A stretch of 37,744 nucleotides of DNA from an uncultured Eubacteriales bacterium. Its GTDB lineage: Bacteria > Bacillota_A > Clostridia > Peptostreptococcales > Anaerovoracaceae. The stretch covers positions 1 through 37,744 of the forward strand of contig CADATR010000023.1 of the NCBI GenBank assembly GCA_902790885.1, given 5' to 3'. Positions 31,635-37,744 of the stretch are shown here, piece by piece. The notes below the pieces were generated by a model, which saw nothing but the letters and a program-made list of their open reading frames with translations, ran no database searches and was not told the DNA's origin. Made by a program: the position numbers and the translations under genes. Within the stretch, counting starts at the first letter, position 1, and every line of letters starts with the position of its first letter.

Positions 31635-33005
31635 TCAGAATTGCCCCAATATATCTCTAGCCACAAACACACCGCTTGCTGAAGCGTGTGAGAGCGAATG
31701 AGTAACGCCGCTTCCGTCTCCTATCATGTACAGGCCCGGATACTTGGTCTCGAGCCTTTCATTGAGACTGACCTCCATGTTGTAGAACTTGACCTCGACT
31801 CCGTAGAGGAGCGTATCGTCGTTTGCAGTTCCCGGCGCTATCTTGTCGAGCGCGTAGATCATCTCAATGATGCCGTCGAGTATCCTCTTAGGCAGTACGA
31901 GGCTGAGGTCGCCCGGCTCTGCCTTGAGCGTAGGAGTGACGAAGCTGTCTGCAAGTCTCTTGTAGTTTGTCCGTCTTCCGCGGATGAGGTCGCCGAATCT
32001 CTGAACGATGACGCCTCCGCCCAGCATATTGGAAAGCCTGGCTATGCTCTCGCCGTAGCCGTTGCTGTCCTTGAAAGGCACCGAGAAGTGCTTGGACACC
32101 AGCAGCGCGAAGTTTGTCATGTTGGTCTGTTTCGCAGGGTCTTCGTAGCTGTGTCCGTTTACCGTAACGATGCCGTTGGTGTTTTCGTTTACCACGCTTC
32201 CGCGCGGATTCATGCAGAACGTTCTTACCTTGTCTTCGAATTTTTCCGTTCTGTAAACTATCTTGCTTTCGTAAAGCTCGTCTGTAAGATGCGAGAAAAG
32301 CTCAGCCGGAAGCTCAACCCTGACTCCTATGTCTACCCTGTTGGATTCGGTAGGAATGTCGAGCTCATTGCAGACAGTCTCTATCCATTTGCTGCCGCTT
32401 CTTCCCACGGAGACGACGCATTTGCTGCATGTGAGGCTGTCACCGGCTGTGATGACGCGGTAGCCTCCGTCTATGACCTCGATATGCTCGACAGGAGTCC
32501 TGAACCTGAAGTCCACCTTGTCCCTGAGCTCATTATAGAGGTTCTCAAGCACTACATAATTGATGTCAGTTCCGAGGTGTCTTACGGACGCGTCGAGAAG
32601 TATGAGGTTGTTCTGGCGGCACAGCTTTTTGAACGACGAGTTGGCTGTTGTATAAAGTTTTGTTCCCTCTCCGCCGTGCGACATGTTGATCTCGTCAACA
32701 TACTTCATGAGGCGGATGGCCTCGTCCTTGCCGATATACTCGTGAAGAGTGCCTCCGAAGTCATTCGTGATATTGTACTTTCCGTCAGAGAAGGCTCCCG
32801 CTCCTCCGAAGCCGCTCATGATGGAGCAGCTCGGGCAGTTGATGCAGCTCTTTATCTTTACTCCGTCTATAGGGCACTTTCTTTCTTCGAGTCTTTTGCC
32901 TGCCTCGAATACCGCCACCTTAAGACTGCTGTTTTCCTTTGTGAGTTCGTAAGCGGCAAATATCCCGCCAGGGCCCGCTCCGATAATAATTACATCATAG
33001 TCCAT
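31635..33005 (-). CDS. FAD-dependent NAD(P)-type oxidoreductase (COG2509-like)
   Basis: A 456-residue flavoprotein. The N-terminal dinucleotide-binding motif DVIIIGAGPGGIFAAYEL (3-20) binds FAD. A Cys cluster (CPIDG, then SCINCPSC near 55-63) precedes GFGGAGAFSDGKYN near 68, which is typical of the uncharacterised COG2509 FAD-dependent dehydrogenases. The C-terminal YMIGDGSGVTHSLSHASASG closes the FAD site. ATG 33005 is chosen because AAGGGG stands seven bases upstream; a GTG eight codons earlier lacks support. It begins ten bases after the MFS gene and is followed by the threonine-synthase-like gene after 26 bases. Substrate unknown. Confidence 0.85.
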   Translation of the reverse strand: MDYDVIIIGAGPGGIFAAYELTKENSSLKVAVFEAGKRLEERKCPIDGVKIKSCINCPSCSIMSGFGGAGAFSDGKYNITNDFGGTLHEYIGKDEAIRLMKYVDEINMSHGGEGTKLYTTANSSFKKLCRQNNLILLDASVRHLGTDINYVVLENLYNELRDKVDFRFRTPVEHIEVIDGGYRVITAGDSLTCSKCVVSVGRSGSKWIETVCNELDIPTESNRVDIGVRVELPAELFSHLTDELYESKIVYRTEKFEDKVRTFCMNPRGSVVNENTNGIVTVNGHSYEDPAKQTNMTNFALLVSKHFSVPFKDSNGYGESIARLSNMLGGGVIVQRFGDLIRGRRTNYKRLADSFVTPTLKAEPGDLSLVLPKRILDGIIEMIYALDKIAPGTANDDTLLYGVEVKFYNMEVSLNERLETKYPGLYMIGDGSGVTHSLSHASASGVFVARDILGQF

Positions 33006-33015
33006 TCTTTTCCCC

Positions 33016-34260
33016 TTATTTTCTGTCACCGCTGGCTCTGTTGAGCAGCATCCAGAATACCGCTGCCGCAGCAGAGAAGCCTATTATCGCGTAGAAGTTT
33101 GTATTGTAGCTTCCCCCGGCCGACTCCAGGAGAGCCGATGAGATCATAGGTCCTATCGTGGCCGCCGGGATGAGGCTGAAGTTCGCTATGCTGAAATTCG
33201 TAGGGAAGTTGGCCGGTCCGAAGGCCTTGTTTATGTACGCCGACGTGATGGTCGGGCAGCCTCCGTAAGCGAGTCCTACGAATACCAGTCCGCAGAGTAT
33301 GAATATATAAGCGCCTGTCATGCCGCCGAGCGTGAGCAGGATGCCGGCTGCCAGCATGAATGCGTTATTTACGAGTGTTGATGTGAACCTTCCGAATCTG
33401 TCGAAGTTGTTGCCCGCAACTATCCTTCCGGCTCCGTTGAACAGCGAAACTATCATTCCGAGAATGGCAGCTCCGCCGAAGGCCACCGAGATATTCGCCG
33501 CGCTGTTGATTACGAGAAGTCCCGCCGAGTTGAGAAGTATGGCCCAGATGGTGAAGAACCAGAACTGAGGCGTTTTAAGCATCTCTCCGGCAGTATAGTT
33601 TCTGACCTCTGACCCCGCATCAGCCTTAGCCTTTCCGCCCGATGCGGATGCTGCCAGAGCTGCAAGAGCGTCAGAGTCCTCAGCGCCAGGGGCCTTTATG
33701 ATGAAAGCGGCGAGCACGCATATGATACATATGACTATTCCCAGTATCCTGAATACCGGAAGTATTCCCATCGATCCTATCATCGAGTTCACTACCGAGC
33801 CCAGCACCAGTCCGCCGAGGCCGAAGCCCATCAGCATGATGCCCGAGGCAAGTCCCACCTTGTCGGGAAACCACTTGTTGAGGGTGCCGATAACTCCGTT
33901 ATAGGCGACTCCCACGCCGCCTCCGCCGAACACTCCGTAAAATATGTACAGCATCGTAAGGCTCGCTCCCGGAGAATCCGTTTTTATAGTCGATACCGTG
34001 AAGAATCCTATCAGCAGCATCACCGCGGATATAAGCATCCTGGCTTTGATGCTCATCCGTTTGCTCAGAACTCCGCCCGCAAAGCCTCCGAGGCAGAAAA
34101 AGATCATTGAGATAGTAAATGTAAGTGACAGCTGTGAAATGCTCCAGTCAGGAAACAGCTCTCCAATCGGTGTTCTGAATATGGACCACGCGTAAATCAG
34201 CCCGAGAAAAAGAAGTGTCAGCGTGCCCATTCCAAGATAGATCCAGCGTTTATTGCTCAT
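33016..34260 (-). CDS. OFA-family MFS transporter (oxalate/formate antiporter-like)
   Basis: A 414-residue major facilitator with twelve predicted membrane segments in two sets of six, split by a charged Ala/Gly/Lys-rich cytoplasmic loop at about 193-220. Family stretches include YAWSIFRTPIGELFPDWS near 24-41, VFGGGGVGVAYNGVIGTLNKWFPDK near 109-133 and NFDRFGRF near 288. OFA carriers exchange small carboxylates such as oxalate, formate, lactate or pyruvate. The start ATG 34260 has AAGGAG nine bases upstream. It leads an apparent operon with the FAD protein and two PLP enzymes. The transported acid is unknown. Confidence 0.87.
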   Translation of the reverse strand: MSNKRWIYLGMGTLTLLFLGLIYAWSIFRTPIGELFPDWSISQLSLTFTISMIFFCLGGFAGGVLSKRMSIKARMLISAVMLLIGFFTVSTIKTDSPGASLTMLYIFYGVFGGGGVGVAYNGVIGTLNKWFPDKVGLASGIMLMGFGLGGLVLGSVVNSMIGSMGILPVFRILGIVICIICVLAAFIIKAPGAEDSDALAALAASASGGKAKADAGSEVRNYTAGEMLKTPQFWFFTIWAILLNSAGLLVINSAANISVAFGGAAILGMIVSLFNGAGRIVAGNNFDRFGRFTSTLVNNAFMLAAGILLTLGGMTGAYIFILCGLVFVGLAYGGCPTITSAYINKAFGPANFPTNFSIANFSLIPAATIGPMISSALLESAGGSYNTNFYAIIGFSAAAAVFWMLLNRASGDRK

Positions 34261-34376
34261 TAATAGTGCTCCTTATCTTTAGTCTCATACATAGTTATAT
34301 TAACACATGGACTGCAAATAATCGATATGCCGTCTGTTATTTGCCCTTCTGTCCGCAGCTGCCGCGAAATGTCTCA

Positions 34377-34405
34377 TTGCAAGGGGCCGTTCAAAGTGAT
34401 ACATT
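34377..34405 (+). promoter_or_regulatory. Promoter of azlCD
   Basis: On the plus strand TTGCAA (34377-34382), a 17-base spacer and TACATT (34400-34405), 34 bases before the azlC start. The rest of the 178-base gap to the MFS gene should hold that gene's divergent promoter, but I see only weak candidates. Confidence 0.5.
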
Positions 34406-34438
34406 ATTTTTTACCAATAAAAAACAAGGGGCATAAGG

Positions 34439-35176
34439 ATGGAGAGCAACCGCGATATTTTCATACAGGGATACAAACACGGCATTCCAATAGGTCTCGG
34501 GTATTTTGCCGTGGCTTTTTCTTTGGGCATAGCCGCGCGCGATTATGGGTTCAGCGCCTTTCAGGGCTTTTTCGCCAGCCTCATAACATACGCTTCGGCA
34601 GGCCAGTACATGGGCTTTGCGCTGTACGCTACCAATACCACTCTGGCAGAGCTGGTGCTCCTGATGTTCATCATCAATGCCCGGTATATCCTCATGGGAT
34701 TCGCACTCAATCAGAGGATGCCTGAGGGAACGCCTCTGCGCACCCGCCTTCTTGTCGGCAGCTGCATCACCGATGAAATATTCGGCATCACCATAGCAAG
34801 GCCTGGCGTTCCTACGCCTTACTATACATTCGGCGCCCTGATCGCCGCAGTTCCTATGTGGGCTGTCGGCACAGCTCTCGGCATCACCATGGGAAACATT
34901 CTCCCGGCAAGGATAGTAAGCGCGCTGAGCGTTGCCCTCTTCGGCATGTTCATAGCCGTCATCATACCGCCTGCCCGCAGGGACAAAGCCGTTCTGGGCG
35001 CCGTGGCGGTGAGCTTCGCTCTCTCGTACGCGTCTACTCACCTGCCTGTGATCGCAGATCTGTCACAGGGCAACCGCACCATACTGCTCACGATAATGAT
35101 ATCCGCAGTGTTTGCCGCACTCTTCCCGCGCAAAACGGATGATGTCACGGAAGGAGGCGGCACTGATGAACATTAA
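34439..35176 (+). CDS. azlC: AzlC, branched-chain amino acid exporter large subunit
   Basis: A 245-residue AzlC-family membrane protein with about six to eight hydrophobic segments. The N-terminal GYKHGIPIGLGYFAVAFSLG (11-30), FASLITYASAGQYMG near 45-59 and NARYILMGFAL near 80-90 are the family signature. With AzlD it exports branched-chain or similar amino acids. The start ATG 34439 is preceded by AAGGGG. It overlaps azlD by eleven bases. It is divergent from the MFS operon, and no link with purine metabolism is evident. Confidence 0.92.
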   Translation: MESNRDIFIQGYKHGIPIGLGYFAVAFSLGIAARDYGFSAFQGFFASLITYASAGQYMGFALYATNTTLAELVLLMFIINARYILMGFALNQRMPEGTPLRTRLLVGSCITDEIFGITIARPGVPTPYYTFGALIAAVPMWAVGTALGITMGNILPARIVSALSVALFGMFIAVIIPPARRDKAVLGAVAVSFALSYASTHLPVIADLSQGNRTILLTIMISAVFAALFPRKTDDVTEGGGTDEH

Positions 35177-35471
35177 CGTCTATCTGTACATCTTTGTCAT
35201 GGCATTTGCCACCTGGCTAATGAGAGTTGCCGCTTCCCTCATAATGAAAAAACCGATCAAAAACCGGTTTTTTCAGTCGTTCCTATATTATGTTCCTTAT
35301 GTTACGCTCGCCGTCATGACATTCCCGGCGATAGTCGAGGCGACACAGGCCCCTCTTGCCGGAGCAGCAGCGCTCCTGGTCTGCATTGCAGCCGCTTGGT
35401 GCGGTCAGGGACTCTTTCCTGTCGCTGTTCTGGGCTGCGTCACGGTGCTCATTCTTGAGGCATTCCTCTGA
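35166..35471 (+). CDS. azlD: AzlD, branched-chain amino acid exporter small subunit
   Basis: A 101-residue membrane protein of the AzlD family with about three or four hydrophobic segments and the conserved TWLMRVAASLIMKKP near 16-30. It pairs with AzlC. ATG 35166 is chosen because GGAGG lies about eight bases upstream; the frame is open further upstream, but only inside azlC. It ends 14 bases before the convergent GH3 gene, with no clear terminator between. Confidence 0.91.
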   Translation: MNINVYLYIFVMAFATWLMRVAASLIMKKPIKNRFFQSFLYYVPYVTLAVMTFPAIVEATQAPLAGAAALLVCIAAAWCGQGLFPVAVLGCVTVLILEAFL

Positions 35472-35485
35472 CCGCGGCACTAAGA

Positions 35486-37744
35486 TCATTTTCCGAGTCT
35501 GTTCAGTACATGGATGATACGGCCGGCATTTTCCCTGAGCTTCTGCTCATCGACAATGCCGTTTTTTAATCCTTTGATTATCTGAGCGTAGTCCCCCTTT
35601 GATCCTGGCATGAAGAGGCTGCAGCCTGCTGCGGCGACCTTCGCGGCATCAGGCGTGCCGTATTTTGAACCCTTCACCAGCAGCATGTTTCCGCCGACCA
35701 CCCAGTCGGTCATGATAAGCCCGTCGAAGCCGAACTCTCTGAAAAGCACATCCGCCAGTTCTTTGCTCTCTGACGTGTGCTCGCCGTTGAGCAGGTTGTA
35801 CGAAGTCATAACTGCCATAGGATCGGACTCCCTGACGCAGATGCCGAAGCCCTTCAGGTATATCTCGCGCAGCGCCCTTTCGCTTATTATGCTGTTGTTC
35901 GCATAGCGGTTTGTCTCCTGATTGTTCGCGGCATAATGCTTTATGGTGACGCCTCGTCCCGGATGCTTCTGAACTCCCTTTGTGATCGCGGCCGCAAACT
36001 TTCCGCTTACCAGAGGGTCCTCAGAGAAGTATTCGAAGTTGCGCCCGCAGAGAATATTCCTGTGTATGTTGAGAGCCGGAGCAAGCCAGAGGTCGACTCC
36101 GAATATGTCCATCTCGCTTCCGACGATATCGCCGCAGACCTCAGCGAACTCCGTATTCCAGCTCTGGGCTATCGCTGTCGCGATAGGTATAGCGGTGCAG
36201 TACTGCTCCCTGAATACTCTGCCCTTCTTATCCTTAGGCTCCCTCTCAAGCAGCTTCTTCAGGACTCCCGGGAACATATCCAGCATGGTCTCAGGAAGAG
36301 CGGATCCTACCGGATGCTTTCCTTTTTTGTCCTCATAATAGCGTTTTGATATCCGGACTCCGGCAGGGCCGTCCGCCATCACGAGGCTTCCGGCACCCTT
36401 CTCGGTCAGATGGGTGCACGATTCTCCTGCTGCGCCCGGCACGCTCTGTGACGCGTCTCCTATGACAGATGACAGCGAAAATCCTTTTATCTTAAAGTCA
36501 CCTACATTGAGAAGAGCAAGCTCATCCGCTGTCAGCCCCTCAGGGACCAGCGCAGCCATTTCAGGACCGTTGTTTTCCCTTAATACATTTACTTCGCATC
36601 CCGAAAGATCGAGGACCGTCACAGGGACCCCTGCCGTGTCGTAATCATCGGAGGCAAAGCCCCTGAGGTCATTGAAGTCGGCTCCGTCGAAAAGCCTCTC
36701 CGCCTTCAGTGCGGTAAAGTCTTCTTCGAGCGCGAGCACGGCGGCAGGCCTTACGTTTTTACTGTCTGTACCGGCAAGGACTATATATTCGCCCTTCTCG
36801 AGGACATACGAGGCGCTCTTTGTATCGAAGCCGGCAAGATCGCGTATGTCGAAGCTCACCTTTACTGTCTGGCTCTTTCCCGGATCGAGTTCACGGGTCT
36901 TCGCAAAGCCCGCCAGACTCTTCGACTCCCTGTCGAGCCTGCCCTGCGGACATGACACGTAGACCTGCAGTGTCTCTTTTCCCTTATAGCCGCCTTTATT
37001 TGTGATCCTGGCGGATACCTCCACTTCAGGGCCGTTCACCTTTACAGAGGCTTTTCCGACAGAAAAATCGGTGTATCCCAGCCCGTATCCGAACGGGAAG
37101 AGAACATCGAGTCCGAATGTATCAAAGAATCTGTAGCCGACATATATGCCTTCCCGGTATCTTGTATCGTCAATGTTGCCGAAGTCTCCGGCGGTGCACT
37201 GATCTTCTGAAGCGGCCCATGTGGTCGCCAGCTTGCCCGACGGGCAGGCCTTTCCGAGCAGTATGTCAGCAAGCGCCGATCCCGTCTCGACTCCGAGCTG
37301 GGAAAGCACCAGGATGTTGCCGACTTCCATTACCGGGCTCAGATCCACAGGTCCGCCGGCGTTGATCACCAGCATGAACTTATCGTAAGCTGCGTCCAGG
37401 GCCAGGATGTTTCCTATCTCAGTTTCCGTAAGCAGGAAGTCCCCTTTTATGACCTGCCTGTCGGAGCCCTCGCCGCAGATGCGGGAAAGCACGTAGATGG
37501 CAGCATCCGCAGAAAAGTCCAGAGGAAGCTCGTATTCAGGCTCCGGCATGGATGCGCCCATAGCGATCATCAAAGCCCCGGCAATGCCTTTCTTGCCTTC
37601 TGTAAGCTTTTTCCTGAAGGCCTTCTTAGCCTCCGCGCGGACCTTTTCGTAGTCCCTCAGCCACTGGGTGTTTATTAGCTCAAAGCCTGCGTCCGCAAGG
37701 GCCATCTCCACCGTAACGTAGTACTTGGAATTGACCTCTCCGGA
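35486..37744 (-). CDS. Glycoside hydrolase family 3 beta-glucosidase, permuted domain order (partial, N-terminus beyond window)
   Basis: The frame is open from the right edge to the stop at 35486, giving 753 codons, so the true start lies outside the window. The domain order is swapped relative to classical GH3: the C-terminal alpha/beta domain (VINAGGPVDLS, then VLFPFGYGLGYTDF) and a fibronectin-III-like domain come first. The catalytic TIM-barrel domain follows from about residue 400 (MADGPAGVR, CGRNFEYFSEDP, IKHYAANNQETNR). The nucleophile Asp is in GLIMTDWVVGG. This swapped layout is known among GH3 enzymes of rumen and gut Clostridia. It acts on beta-glucosides or similar; no signal peptide can be judged. 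Unrelated to the purine genes. Confidence 0.9.
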   Translation of the reverse strand, partial: SGEVNSKYYVTVEMALADAGFELINTQWLRDYEKVRAEAKKAFRKKLTEGKKGIAGALMIAMGASMPEPEYELPLDFSADAAIYVLSRICGEGSDRQVIKGDFLLTETEIGNILALDAAYDKFMLVINAGGPVDLSPVMEVGNILVLSQLGVETGSALADILLGKACPSGKLATTWAASEDQCTAGDFGNIDDTRYREGIYVGYRFFDTFGLDVLFPFGYGLGYTDFSVGKASVKVNGPEVEVSARITNKGGYKGKETLQVYVSCPQGRLDRESKSLAGFAKTRELDPGKSQTVKVSFDIRDLAGFDTKSASYVLEKGEYIVLAGTDSKNVRPAAVLALEEDFTALKAERLFDGADFNDLRGFASDDYDTAGVPVTVLDLSGCEVNVLRENNGPEMAALVPEGLTADELALLNVGDFKIKGFSLSSVIGDASQSVPGAAGESCTHLTEKGAGSLVMADGPAGVRISKRYYEDKKGKHPVGSALPETMLDMFPGVLKKLLEREPKDKKGRVFREQYCTAIPIATAIAQSWNTEFAEVCGDIVGSEMDIFGVDLWLAPALNIHRNILCGRNFEYFSEDPLVSGKFAAAITKGVQKHPGRGVTIKHYAANNQETNRYANNSIISERALREIYLKGFGICVRESDPMAVMTSYNLLNGEHTSESKELADVLFREFGFDGLIMTDWVVGGNMLLVKGSKYGTPDAAKVAAAGCSLFMPGSKGDYAQIIKGLKNGIVDEQKLRENAGRIIHVLNRLGK

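Noticed and set aside
31698..33044. Plus-strand open frame (448 codons) opposite the FAD protein
   Set aside because: Antisense shadow; the minus-strand protein has an FAD motif and normal operon spacing.

Overview
The window looks like a chromosomal segment of an anaerobic Clostridia-type Bacillota (Firmicutes). The reasons are strong AGGAGG-type ribosome binding sites, diderm-free lipoproteins with LAAC lipoboxes, oxygen-sensitive Fe-S and molybdenum enzymes, and gene families typical of gut or rumen Clostridia. Genus and family cannot be fixed from the sequence. There are no rRNA or tRNA genes, CRISPR arrays or insertion sequences. Nearly all genes lie on the minus strand; the exceptions are yqeC-mocA and azlCD.

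Region 1 (1-12.7 kb, minus strand) is one long purine-hydroxylation operon. A MerR-type regulator comes first, followed by a three-subunit molybdenum hydroxylase (xdhA, xdhB, xdhC), a second FAD subunit (ygfM), a large fused hydroxylase (xdhD), the aminohydrolase ssnA, and ygfK, which runs off the left edge. The set ygfM-xdhD-ssnA-ygfK matches the E. coli selenium-linked purine cluster and the urate-degradation cluster of gut bacteria.

Region 2 (12.8-20.4 kb) supplies substrate and cofactor. It holds an NCS2 xanthine/urate/uracil-type permease; a divergent YqeC-MocA fusion (selenium-linked accessory protein plus molybdopterin cytidylyltransferase); and a minus-strand operon of a MoeA/MogA-like molybdopterin-binding protein, the molybdate ABC transporter modABC, and an XdhC-family maturation factor that appears frameshifted near its start.

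Region 3 (20.5-28.7 kb) is a nucleoside/base uptake and deamination operon: BMP-family lipoprotein, double ATPase, two permeases, adenine deaminase (ade), and an M20 amidohydrolase whose C-terminus is also frameshifted. Adenine taken up can be deaminated to hypoxanthine and then hydroxylated by the Region 1 enzymes, so Regions 1-3 read as one catabolic unit.

Region 4 (28.8-34.3 kb) has an OFA-type MFS transporter, a COG2509-type FAD protein, a threonine-synthase-like enzyme and a second fold-type-II PLP enzyme of unknown substrate. Region 5 (34.4-37.7 kb) has azlCD and a partial, domain-permuted GH3 beta-glucosidase, probably unrelated to purines.

The most notable points are: (i) XdhD keeps the whole fold of the 2Fe-2S subunit but has lost seven of its eight cluster cysteines and two molybdenum-pocket residues; (ii) yqeC-mocA has a promoter predicting a leaderless mRNA, overlapping an operator-like dyad and the divergent permease promoter; (iii) several strong intercistronic hairpins without U-tracts flank ssnA, bmpA and ade; (iv) two genes (the xdhC-family factor and the M20 hydrolase) have one-base frame breaks at runs of four identical bases; (v) the bmpA leader has mutually exclusive helices.
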